DNA of 64,000 nucleotides. It comes from Litorimonas sp947503715 (GTDB lineage: Bacteria > Pseudomonadota > Alphaproteobacteria > Caulobacterales > Maricaulaceae). The stretch covers positions 1,736,001 through 1,800,000 of the forward strand of contig NZ_CP189850.1 in NCBI RefSeq assembly GCF_050271975.1, in the 5' to 3' direction. Positions within the stretch are counted from its first letter, which is position 1. Each line of letters begins with the position of its first letter. The position numbers and the translations under genes were made by a program. Shown here piece after piece: positions 43,835-51,689 of the stretch. The notes beneath the pieces were generated by a model. It was given only the letters and a program-made list of their open reading frames with translations. It did not search any database and was not told where the DNA came from.

Positions 43835-45937
43835 ATGGGACAGGGACTGAAACGCGGCGTCATCTATTTGGCGTTATTTTTACTTTGCATATTATCTGCA
43901 AACATAGGCCAAGCGCAGTCCGTAACGGATCATGCCAAAATTGCGCCGCCGCCAGATTGGGTGGAACTTCAAGACAGTCCACCCGGTGAATTCGAGGCGG
44001 CCTCCCGTTTGAAAATTGCTTACCGCCTGACGAGCTTTCAGAAGCGCGTTGGAAAGACGGAGCAGGAGAGGTATCGTCACTTTATTATGGACCTGCTGAC
44101 GACGGGGGCGGTTGAGGATAATGGGACCATTTCAATCGGTTTCGATCCGGGCTATCAATCCATAATTTTCCACCATATCCACGTTGTGCGCGATGGTATC
44201 GTGAGTGATCGTCTTGATTTTGATGATTTCGAAATTTTTCGGACTGAGACGGATAGAGATAAACTCATTTATAATGGTCGTCTGACATTGAGTTTGAGTT
44301 TAACCGATCTTCGGGCCGGGGATAAGTTGGATTATTCTTACACGGTGTCAGGTAAAAACCCGGGCTTGGGGGAGGGGTTTTTTCAAAGTCAAATCCAAGA
44401 ATATGCGTCACCCGAACAACGTATTCATTCAATATTACGGGTGGAGGATGGGCTGCCTGTCTATACGAAATTGCATCTAGGCGCGGTTGAGCCACGGATC
44501 ACCCGGCAAGATAATGGCGTCACGATTGTCAGCTATATTCGCGATGATGTGCCTGCTTTTGTTGCAGATGACGATGTTCCCAAGTGGAGCTATAGTTATC
44601 CCATTCAAGAAATCTCCAGCTATGATAACTGGTCTGATGTCGGCAATGTTTTTGCGCCCTATTACATCCGCAGTCAATCGGATGAGATCAAAAGAATTGC
44701 CGCCGATATTCGGGCCGAGACAGCGGATGCGGGCGCACAAGCCCGTGCGGCGCTGGATTATGTCCAACGCAATATTCGATATTTGGGGTTAGAGATGGGG
44801 CAGAGCGGTTACAAACCGCGTGCGCCTGATCTGGTGTTAGACAGAAAATTTGGAGACTGTAAGGACGTCACGCTTTTACTCCTCTCACTCCTTCAGGAAC
44901 TTGGGGTTTCTGCAGACCCTATGCTTGTGTCTACAGATGAATTGGGGGGTGTTTTTGATGCGCTTCCCAATCATGCCGCGTTTGATCACGTTGTGGTTTT
45001 GGCAAATATTGCGGATCAATTCTATGTCATGGACCCAACACGCTCACCACAATTGGGCGATATCGACCATTATGCGCAGGATGCATACGGAAGAGGACTT
45101 CTCCTGCGTGAGGATAATTCAGCGGTGATTGACCTGCCGGACAGTCTGCCGGAGTGGACGAAAGATTTTACCGATAGTTTTGATCTGATTTCTGATCCTG
45201 ACACCATCACCTTCACAAATGTTCTGAAATATGTTGGCGAACAGGCCGATAGTACCGTGGATTGGGTCAATGGTGACGGTATGGCTGCAGTTGAGAAGGC
45301 GCTGCTTGATTATTACCGCGATATTTACCCGACCATTGAAGTGGCCGAGGAGATGCAGTTGATCACGGATGAGGAAAAGGCGATTGCGACCCTGAAAACA
45401 GGTTTCAAAATTCCCGAAGCCTGGACCGAAAATGCGGAAGAGAACCGGAAGACATTTCGCGCATCACCCTATGAGCTTAGAGCCGATTTTCCTAAATTTA
45501 ACGGGGCAGACCGGGTCACTGATTTCGCCCTCGAATATCCCGTAAGAACTCGTCATACGGTCGAATATCTTGCCAATGATGACTATGATTTTGATGATGA
45601 TAAATATGAGTTTGAGGGAGAGGCCTTTTCCTATCTTGAACTGAATGAGTGGAATAAAGACGGGAATACGATTTACCGAGAAACCTATAGTTACCGCACC
45701 AAAAAAGATCACATCAATCTCGCCGATGTCAAAACAGATATGGCCGCGATCAATAAGGCCCGCGACCGGATGGGTATGACGGTTTATACAAGTTTGAACC
45801 CCAACGCTGATAATGCATCAATCAGTGGTGACTGGGAAATCCCGCAATCTCTTAAAGGCGCTATTTCAATCCTTTTATTGGCAATTTTGGCTTTTATGCT
45901 ACGCCTGATCTTCCGCAAACCGCAGGTGGACAGTTAA
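43835..45937 (+). CDS. DUF3857 and transglutaminase-domain protein
   Basis: 700-residue exported protein: signal peptide to about 28, DUF3857 beta domain (about 60-250), transglutaminase core with Cys342 in FGDCKDVTLLL, His385 in FDHVVV and Asp400 in YVMDPTRS, a second beta domain (DUF2569/DUF3858-like) to about 670, and a C-terminal membrane helix (GAISILLLAILAFMLRLIF). The intact triad suggests peptidase or acyl-transfer activity in the periplasm. The gene stands alone, divergent from the GST operon across about 90 bases. Confidence 0.9.
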   Translation: MGQGLKRGVIYLALFLLCILSANIGQAQSVTDHAKIAPPPDWVELQDSPPGEFEAASRLKIAYRLTSFQKRVGKTEQERYRHFIMDLLTTGAVEDNGTISIGFDPGYQSIIFHHIHVVRDGIVSDRLDFDDFEIFRTETDRDKLIYNGRLTLSLSLTDLRAGDKLDYSYTVSGKNPGLGEGFFQSQIQEYASPEQRIHSILRVEDGLPVYTKLHLGAVEPRITRQDNGVTIVSYIRDDVPAFVADDDVPKWSYSYPIQEISSYDNWSDVGNVFAPYYIRSQSDEIKRIAADIRAETADAGAQARAALDYVQRNIRYLGLEMGQSGYKPRAPDLVLDRKFGDCKDVTLLLLSLLQELGVSADPMLVSTDELGGVFDALPNHAAFDHVVVLANIADQFYVMDPTRSPQLGDIDHYAQDAYGRGLLLREDNSAVIDLPDSLPEWTKDFTDSFDLISDPDTITFTNVLKYVGEQADSTVDWVNGDGMAAVEKALLDYYRDIYPTIEVAEEMQLITDEEKAIATLKTGFKIPEAWTENAEENRKTFRASPYELRADFPKFNGADRVTDFALEYPVRTRHTVEYLANDDYDFDDDKYEFEGEAFSYLELNEWNKDGNTIYRETYSYRTKKDHINLADVKTDMAAINKARDRMGMTVYTSLNPNADNASISGDWEIPQSLKGAISILLLAILAFMLRLIFRKPQVDS

Positions 45938-46079
45938 TAATTACAGCCCTGTCATTTGACCTGCGTATGATCCTGACTCACACGTTCTCTAAGATCAGAA
46001 AATATGTGTTTTGGTGAAACGTCCTTTTAGATTGGGGCGTAGTTAGGCAGAAGCAAAACAAACCTCTGGAAAGAGACTG

Positions 46080-46937
46080 ATGAAAACGAAATTATCCCTA
46101 GTCCTGGCATCTGCCTTTGCGCTGGCCGCCTGTGCACCTGTGGCTATCCTCAATGGAATTACGCCGGCTTCGACCTTTGATCGGACAAAGAATGTGTCCT
46201 TTGGCACGGGCGAACGTGATGTTATGGACATTTACCGCGCGGATGAACCAAAGGCGGATGCACCTGTCCTCATGTTCGTGCATGGCGGGTCTTGGGATAG
46301 CGGATCGAAGGACATTTATAAGTTCCTCGCGGAGGGTTTCACCAAATCTGGGTATGATATCGTTGTTCCGAATTACACGCTTTACCCCGAGGCGAAATTT
46401 CCGAACTTCCTGAATGATAATGCGCGTGCTGTCGCCGAGACTGCGAAGACGTTTCCGGACCGGAAAATCGTTCTGATGGGTCACTCTGCGGGGGCGTATA
46501 ACGTCCTCATGTTGGCCCTGCGGGATGAGTATTTGAGGAATGCCGAAGTAAAGCTATGCGAGACTGTCGCGGGCGTTGTCGCTTTAGCTGCGCCAACCGG
46601 AATTGTTCCGCTAGAAAGCGAACGCCTGATAGAGATTTTCCCGGACCGTTTTACAGGTGAGGACGCTGCGCTAAATAATGTGACGAGCCCGACGCCACCA
46701 CTTTTTCTGGGCCACGGCGAGTCTGATACGACCGTCTATCCCAAAAATTCGCAGGCGCTCGCAGAAAAAGTCATAGCAAGAGGCGGTGAGGCCGTCGTCG
46801 AAGTCTATCCGGGCCAAAGCCATACAGATGTCGTCAAAGTCCTCTCTCGCCATTTTGATGGTGATACAAATTTGAAATCGGACATCGTAAAATTTATTGA
46901 TAGCCTGCCATCCTCTGACCGCAATCATTGTAAGTGA
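46080..46937 (+). CDS. Alpha/beta hydrolase lipoprotein (BD-FAE/esterase-lipase type)
   Basis: 285-residue predicted lipoprotein (lipobox LAAC, Cys18). Esterase motifs: oxyanion HGGSW at 68-72, nucleophile elbow GHSAG with Ser136, acid Asp in GHGESDTTVYP near 221 and His in YPGQSHTDVV near 252. The 'RDVMDIYR' entry and PNYTLYPEAKFP are typical of the BD-FAE/arylformamidase-like group. Substrate unknown. Its TGA overlaps the GTG start of the PhzF gene. Confidence 0.87.
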   Translation: MKTKLSLVLASAFALAACAPVAILNGITPASTFDRTKNVSFGTGERDVMDIYRADEPKADAPVLMFVHGGSWDSGSKDIYKFLAEGFTKSGYDIVVPNYTLYPEAKFPNFLNDNARAVAETAKTFPDRKIVLMGHSAGAYNVLMLALRDEYLRNAEVKLCETVAGVVALAAPTGIVPLESERLIEIFPDRFTGEDAALNNVTSPTPPLFLGHGESDTTVYPKNSQALAEKVIARGGEAVVEVYPGQSHTDVVKVLSRHFDGDTNLKSDIVKFIDSLPSSDRNHCK

Positions 46938-47722
46938 CGGAACTCTCACTTTATCAGGTTGACGCTTTCGCCACGCAAGTGTTCGAAGGCAACCCTGCTG
47001 CCGTTATTGTCTTAGATAGATTCCTAGATGATTCGGTAATGCAGTCGATTGGCGCTGAAAACAATCTAGCTGAAACAGCCTTTTGCGTCCTGCGCGAAGA
47101 CGGAGAATACGACCTGCGTTGGTTCACCCCAAGCGTGGAAATCGACTTTTGCGGCCACGCGACAATTGCGACCGCGCATGTGTTGAAAGAAGCATTGAAT
47201 CTCTCCGACCCGTTTGTGTTCCACGCGAAAATTGGGCGGCTCAGGGTTAGGGTGGACGATCCGGATTATGTGTTGGAAGCCCCGATTGCCGAAGCCAAAG
47301 AGGTGGAGCTATCGGTTGCCATGCGTCAGGCATTCCCCATGCCGCTCTCGGCGGCATTTGAGGCGGGACCAAACTTATATGTGGTGGCAGAGACAGTCGC
47401 CGATATCGTCAACTTCAAACCTGATTTTTCCGCTATCCTGCCGCTTTCAAATCACGGTGTGGGCCTGACCGCCGCAGGGCAGGGTGATTATGATTTCACC
47501 TCCCGTTTCTTTGTGCCTGCAGAAGGCATTGATGAGGACGCCGTTACGGGGTCGGCACACGCAGCACTGGGCCCGTATTGGGGGAATATTTTGGGCAAGC
47601 GCAAAATGCTCGCCCGCCAAGCCAGCCCCCGTGGGGGTGATTTAAAGGTCAGTGTTAAAGCCGACCGCGTCGAAATTGCAGGGCCTGCTGTGACCTATCT
47701 TCGGGGCACGATTTTAATTTAA
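46934..47722 (+). CDS. PhzF-family isomerase
   Basis: 262 residues of the PhzF/diaminopimelate-epimerase-like fold. The conserved acid lies in AENNLAETAFC (Glu at about 46); GNPAAVIVLD, VEIDFCGHATIATAHVL and the second-domain DEDAVTGSAHAALGPYW are all present. PhzF itself isomerises a phenazine precursor, but no phenazine genes are here; most members are of unknown function. Start GTG overlaps the upstream hydrolase stop by 4 bases, so the pair is co-translated. Confidence 0.92.
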   Translation: MTELSLYQVDAFATQVFEGNPAAVIVLDRFLDDSVMQSIGAENNLAETAFCVLREDGEYDLRWFTPSVEIDFCGHATIATAHVLKEALNLSDPFVFHAKIGRLRVRVDDPDYVLEAPIAEAKEVELSVAMRQAFPMPLSAAFEAGPNLYVVAETVADIVNFKPDFSAILPLSNHGVGLTAAGQGDYDFTSRFFVPAEGIDEDAVTGSAHAALGPYWGNILGKRKMLARQASPRGGDLKVSVKADRVEIAGPAVTYLRGTILI

Positions 47723-47800
47723 GAGGTTGATTAACCCTCTCTTGCCACTGTTTTTAAATCTTAAACGATTACTCTTGACCCTAGTTGAGGGAGCTTAGTC

Positions 47801-48427
47801 ATGTCATTTGGAAAACGTCAATCTGGATTGGCGCCTGCAAATCGGAATATGACGACTGCGACGGCCTCGGCCTATAGTCATGGCGCAAGCTCAGGCTATG
47901 CAGGGTATAATCCACAAAATATTACGACACAGACGGCACCGTCTACGAGTTCGCGTGGTGACATGACTGTGAATGTAGCTCGCGTGCGCCCGGCTGTTTG
48001 GATGCGATATATCTCGGCGATAATTGATTTCACGATCCTTGTCATTCTGACATTTGTTTTGATGTTCGCGCATGAAATGATGTCAGGGCAAACGCCACGT
48101 GTTGAGCAAGGCGGTCTCCTAACGCTGATGTTGATCCTCTTATGGGTTGGTTACGGCATCATCCTGGAAAGCTCGTCTTGGCAGGGAACTGTTGGGAAAA
48201 AAGCGACGGGCCTGATTGTCACAGATAATTATGGTGAGCCATTGGGGCTGGGCAAAGCGGCTCTGCGGGGCCTCGGCAAAATTTTATCCGGCATCGTGCC
48301 ATTCTATATTCCCTATATCATAACCCATCACACAAAGCATAAGCAGGCCCTGCATGACTTGATGGCGGGAACGCGTGTCTATCGTCGTTCTGATGCGGGC
48401 GAAGATGCGGGTTATTATTTCGAGTAA
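47801..48427 (+). CDS. RDD-family membrane protein
   Basis: 208 residues. A disordered, Gln/Ser/Ala/Tyr-rich N terminus (about 1-60) precedes the RDD domain: PAVWMRYISAIIDFTILVILTFVLM, then a helix (LLTLMLILLWVGYGIILES), TVGKKATGLIVTD and a last helix region (LSGIVPFYIPYIIT) ending HDLMAGTRVYRR. RDD proteins are presumed transporters or membrane scaffolds; the function is unknown. It lies between the PhzF and acyltransferase genes with its own ribosome-binding region. Confidence 0.87.
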   Translation: MSFGKRQSGLAPANRNMTTATASAYSHGASSGYAGYNPQNITTQTAPSTSSRGDMTVNVARVRPAVWMRYISAIIDFTILVILTFVLMFAHEMMSGQTPRVEQGGLLTLMLILLWVGYGIILESSSWQGTVGKKATGLIVTDNYGEPLGLGKAALRGLGKILSGIVPFYIPYIITHHTKHKQALHDLMAGTRVYRRSDAGEDAGYYFE

Positions 48428-48508
48428 GGCTTTCACCGCGCCACATATAGTATTGCGCTGCGCGTAACGCTAAGACCCTCCTCATGTTACGACAGATCGG
48501 AGGGTGAC

Positions 48509-49648
48509 ATGAGTATTGAAACGTCACCTCAATTGCCGCGGCGATTGGACAATATTCAAGCCCTGCGCGGTGTCGCGGCACTGTCCGTTTTATTCTACCA
48601 CCTCGCGCTGTTCATCCGGGACGGCATTTTCACTGGACAGTCCGGCTTTCCGGCAGGTCCCTGGGATCAGGGCTGGGCAGGCGTTGACTTGTTCTTTGTT
48701 GTTTCCGGCTTCATTATGGTGTGGACGACGCGTGATATTGCACCGTCCATCAGGTCCTCAGCGGATTTTCTCTGGCGTCGTGTGACCCGCATTTATCCGC
48801 TCTGGTGGATATGTGCCGGTATTATGCTGGTTTATTTCATGCTGGCTTACAATATGCCTGCCGCGCCCGACCGGGTGTCCGGACCCGGAGAGGCTTGGGC
48901 CTATGCGTTGAAATCTTTCGCCCTGTTTCCCCAAGAAAATCCGCCCCTTTTGGGATTGGGTTGGACCCTCATCCACGAAATGTGGTTCTATTTGGTCTTC
49001 ACTGTGATTTTAGTGTTGCCCAAGAAATATTTAATCCCGGCGCTTCTTCTTTGGGCGTTTGCAACAATGATTCATTACGCTTTCTCAGGCGCTATTGAGG
49101 CGGAGCAAGCGGTTCGTAAACTGATCACCAGTCCCCTAAACTTGGAATTCATAGGCGGCGCTATTGTTGCTTGGATGCTGCTGAACCGTCCGCCCGTTTC
49201 CCAACACATGGGACGTGCGATCTTCTTGGTCGGTTTGGCTTGGCTCACATTGGCTATGGTTTTTAACATCCGCTTTGCCGCAGAAGATCATCATCTCATC
49301 CGGACGGTTATATATGGTCCTGCCATGATTTTCTTAGTCTGGGGCAGTACGGTACTGGCTTTGTCAGGAGGCGTTTCCGTCCCGAAATGGCTGATCCAGT
49401 TAGGCGATTGGTCTTACGCACTTTATCTCATTCATTATATCGTGTTGATCGCGATGAAGCGGGGCTTGGAAGAGCTTGGGTTGAGTAACATGCTCGGAGG
49501 CGGCGGTCTCGCGATTATTATTTTCAGCCTTGCCGCAATCGCGTTCAGCTTGATCGCGTCGGGTGTCTTACACACCCTTGTCGAACGCCCGTTAATTCGG
49601 TGGTTCAGGCGGCGGAAATCCCGTTCACCCGTGCAAATGTCCGGCTGA
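48509..49648 (+). CDS. Acyltransferase 3 family (OafA/YrhL-like) membrane protein
   Basis: 379-residue multi-spanning protein of the acyltransferase-3 type that modifies surface sugars or lipids with acyl groups. LDNIQALRGVAALSVLFYHL at 14-33 carries the characteristic Arg and His of helix 1; GWAGVDLFFVVSGFIMVW and FLWRRVTRIYPLWWI follow, with about ten membrane segments in all. The C terminus is basic (RWFRRRKSRSP). It overlaps the convergent BLUF gene by 44 bases. Substrate unknown. Confidence 0.9.
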   Translation: MSIETSPQLPRRLDNIQALRGVAALSVLFYHLALFIRDGIFTGQSGFPAGPWDQGWAGVDLFFVVSGFIMVWTTRDIAPSIRSSADFLWRRVTRIYPLWWICAGIMLVYFMLAYNMPAAPDRVSGPGEAWAYALKSFALFPQENPPLLGLGWTLIHEMWFYLVFTVILVLPKKYLIPALLLWAFATMIHYAFSGAIEAEQAVRKLITSPLNLEFIGGAIVAWMLLNRPPVSQHMGRAIFLVGLAWLTLAMVFNIRFAAEDHHLIRTVIYGPAMIFLVWGSTVLALSGGVSVPKWLIQLGDWSYALYLIHYIVLIAMKRGLEELGLSNMLGGGGLAIIIFSLAAIAFSLIASGVLHTLVERPLIRWFRRRKSRSPVQMSG

Positions 49649-50024
49649 TAGTTCTTAATTCTTCGCTGGGTTCAGTGGGCAAAGCCTCGGGCATGGATAT
49701 GGCCGAAAGGTCAAAGGCCTCTCCCCCGTCACTGGCGTTGCGATATCCCATTGACCATTCCGGAAATTCCCGTTTTTCCGCCATGCGTTGAAGGAGGACA
49801 ATGAGATTGGTCACGCGATTATCCTTTTGGATTTTGTCATACAGAACTTCCACGTCTTCCTTTTGACCTTCAAGAACTTGCAGGACTGAACCGTCTTTAC
49901 AGAGCAGCATGCCTGTAATGTTACGGGCTTCGTTTGCGACGGCAGATTTTTTAGCGATCTCTGCCAAATCCTGACAGGAGACAGTGCTTTGGAGTGCGCA
50001 AGTATAGATCAGTTGGAAAATCAC
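49605..50024 (-). CDS. BLUF-domain blue-light photosensor
   Basis: 139-residue short BLUF protein that would bind FAD and sense blue light. All photocycle residues are in place: Tyr7 in QLIYTC, Asn35 in RNITG, Gln49 in SVLQVLEG, and Trp90/Met92 in EWSMGY. The C-terminal 40 residues form a short tail rather than an effector domain, so it acts through a partner. It is convergent with the acyltransferase gene, overlapping by 44 bases. A second, degenerate BLUF protein is encoded at 56976. Confidence 0.93.
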   Translation of the reverse strand: MIFQLIYTCALQSTVSCQDLAEIAKKSAVANEARNITGMLLCKDGSVLQVLEGQKEDVEVLYDKIQKDNRVTNLIVLLQRMAEKREFPEWSMGYRNASDGGEAFDLSAISMPEALPTEPSEELRTISRTFARVNGISAA

Positions 50025-50086
50025 GTATGAGATCTTTCAAAATTATAGGTCGGTCCCACACCGGAGAACTCGTCTAGCAACTAGAT

Positions 50087-50389
50087 GTGAATGTTCGGTT
50101 ACGAACACCGAATTCGATTGCGATAAATGATTGTTTTCGGGGTTGCGACACCGGTTTGTGTGCTCCAATCAAAGGTGTGAACGGACAAAACTCATTTCTG
50201 GCGGCCCTCTTTCTCGTCCTCTATTCTGCTGTCATCGGTCTGACATGTTTGATCATAGCCATGAGCCTTCTTCAATTGACCACTGAGTTACGGATTGAAC
50301 TCTTGGCCCTTGCGCCGGGTTTTACCTTGGGTTTCGCAGCCATGGGCGCGCTTTTTCTCTGGTTGCGGCATTGCGATAAGCGCAGCTGA
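50087..50389 (+). CDS. Small hypothetical membrane protein
   Basis: Possible 100-residue protein with two hydrophobic stretches (FLAALFLVLYSAVIGLTCLIIAM and ELLALAPGFTLGFAAMGALFLWL) after a polar N terminus with several cysteines. The start would be GTG with no clear ribosome-binding site. Some doubt remains that it is translated. It lies just upstream of the TPP riboswitch. Confidence 0.35.
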   Translation: MNVRLRTPNSIAINDCFRGCDTGLCAPIKGVNGQNSFLAALFLVLYSAVIGLTCLIIAMSLLQLTTELRIELLALAPGFTLGFAAMGALFLWLRHCDKRS

Positions 50390-50429
50390 ACCTTGCGCAT
50401 CCGCGGAACTTCTGTCACGAACATGATTG

Positions 50430-50523
50430 ACCGAGGGGCGCCTGACCAGATTTGAGTCGGGCCGAGACGTACCCTTTGAACTTGATGCCGGAAGCTCTAA
50501 CAGGCGACGGACGTAAGGACGGT
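50430..50523 (+). ncRNA. TPP riboswitch (THI element)
   Basis: The run holds the family's conserved blocks in order: GGGGCGCC (50435-50442), CCGAGACGTACCCTTTGAAC (50462-50481, the CTGAGA and ACCC core), TGATGCCGG, and ACGTAAGGA (50511-50519, variant of GCGTAGGGA). ACCG at 50430 can pair with CGGT at 50520-50523 to close P1. The P5 region is longer than usual. It precedes the histidine phosphatase gene by 58 bases and heads an operon reaching thiC. Confidence 0.82.
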
Positions 50524-50530
50524 GTCTTTC

Positions 50531-50570
50531 CACAAGAGGGTCTTGTGCGGGCATCCTCCAGATAAGAGGA
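50531..50570 (+). promoter_or_regulatory. Expression-platform hairpins of the TPP riboswitch
   Basis: A perfect hairpin (CACAAGA/TCTTGTG at 50531-50547) is followed by TCCTC (50554-50558) that can pair with GAGGA (50566-50570), the Shine-Dalgarno of the phosphatase gene whose ATG is at 50581. This fits translational control by hiding the ribosome-binding site; no T-run is present. Confidence 0.6.
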
Positions 50571-50580
50571 TTGACGCGCC

Positions 50581-51090
50581 ATGTTAAAGCTACTGATACG
50601 TTTATTTGCGTTGCTCTGTGTCGCCGTGCTGGCTGCGTGCTCCGATATTGCCGCTGATCCCGCGCTGGAAGTCTATTTGGTCCGCCATGCGGAGAAGACG
50701 ACGGAACAGACCGACCCCGGCCTGACCGAGGCTGGAAAGGCGAGGGCGGAGCTGTTGGCCGAAAAACTGACCGATGCGGGCATCGACCGCATACATTCCA
50801 GCGATTATGTCCGCACCCGCGATACCGCAGCGCCGCTGGCGAAGCGGTTGGGGCTGGATGTCGAACTCTACGACCCGCGCGACCTCCCAACACTCGCCGC
50901 GCAACTCCAGGCCGAAGGCGGCACACATCTCGTCGTCGGCCACAGCAACACGACGCCACAACTGACGGAATTACTCGGCGGAGATGGCGGAGCGCCGATT
51001 GTTGAGGCCACGGAATATGACCGGCTTTACCGCGTGAGTGTCGATGCTGACGGTGAGGTCACGAGTGAGTTGATACGGTTTGGGGAATGA
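50581..51090 (+). CDS. Lipoprotein histidine phosphatase, TPP-riboswitch controlled
   Basis: 169-residue predicted lipoprotein (lipobox LAAC, Cys20) of the phosphoglycerate-mutase/SixA superfamily: LVRHAEKT with Arg35 and the phospho-acceptor His36, HSSDYVRTRDTA with the second Arg, and VVGHSNTTP with His121. It is the first gene behind a TPP riboswitch and is followed by a PH-like membrane gene and thiC. By context I infer it removes phosphates from thiamine phosphates or other nutrients in the periplasm for uptake; this is untested. Its stop overlaps the next start (ATGA). Confidence 0.9.
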   Translation: MLKLLIRLFALLCVAVLAACSDIAADPALEVYLVRHAEKTTEQTDPGLTEAGKARAELLAEKLTDAGIDRIHSSDYVRTRDTAAPLAKRLGLDVELYDPRDLPTLAAQLQAEGGTHLVVGHSNTTPQLTELLGGDGGAPIVEATEYDRLYRVSVDADGEVTSELIRFGE

Positions 51091-51689
51091 CCGCTGTGAT
51101 GATTAATGCAGATGTTATGTCCTTGGTAGAAGCCGAGCTTCATAGTGGCGAACGTTTGCTGTGGGCGGACAAGAGCCGGAAAATGGCAATGACCATTTTA
51201 GAAAAAGGAATTGTTGGGTTTTTAGTCTTTTGGCTTTTCATGGTTGCGCTTATAACTTTACCAACTTTTTTTTCGGGTTCGGAGACATTTAAAATAACCG
51301 TGAACGATGTGCCAAAAACTGTAGGTTTGAAAGAGTACTTACTCTTTTTATCTATTTTCCCTATTTTTGGATTTGGAATGTTGGCTTTTGTTCTTGCCGT
51401 AGTAAAAATTAGAACGGGTCAGGTCTACGCAGTTACAAATCAAAGAAGTATCTTGATTTCAAAATTTATCATGTGCCGCGTTTCTAGCATCTTTCATGGG
51501 CAGATAAATCGAATTGAGCGGTCTGGGAAGTCTGATTTCGGGACTATTGAATTTGTAACATCCGAATCTCGATCATTTTTTTTCAGAGGCATGAATTTAC
51601 TTCAAATGCGAGCCTTTTCCGGAATCGAAAATCCTAAACATGTCGAAGCGCTTTTAATTACGCTTAAAAAAGAAGAAGAAAACCTATGA
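51087..51689 (+). CDS. Membrane protein with bacterial PH-like domain, inserted before thiC
   Basis: 200 residues. An N-terminal VEAELHSGERLLWADKSRK (the pattern that precedes bacterial PH domains), two membrane segments (GIVGFLVFWLFMVALITLP and YLLFLSIFPIFGFGMLAFVLA), then a beta-rich PH-like part (GQVYAVTNQRSILISKF, FGTIEFVTSESRSFFFRGM). It overlaps both neighbours by 4 bases (ATGA), so it is translationally coupled between the phosphatase and thiC. The DNA is visibly AT-richer than thiC. A link to thiamine is inferred only from position. Confidence 0.65.
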   Translation: MTAVMINADVMSLVEAELHSGERLLWADKSRKMAMTILEKGIVGFLVFWLFMVALITLPTFFSGSETFKITVNDVPKTVGLKEYLLFLSIFPIFGFGMLAFVLAVVKIRTGQVYAVTNQRSILISKFIMCRVSSIFHGQINRIERSGKSDFGTIEFVTSESRSFFFRGMNLLQMRAFSGIENPKHVEALLITLKKEEENL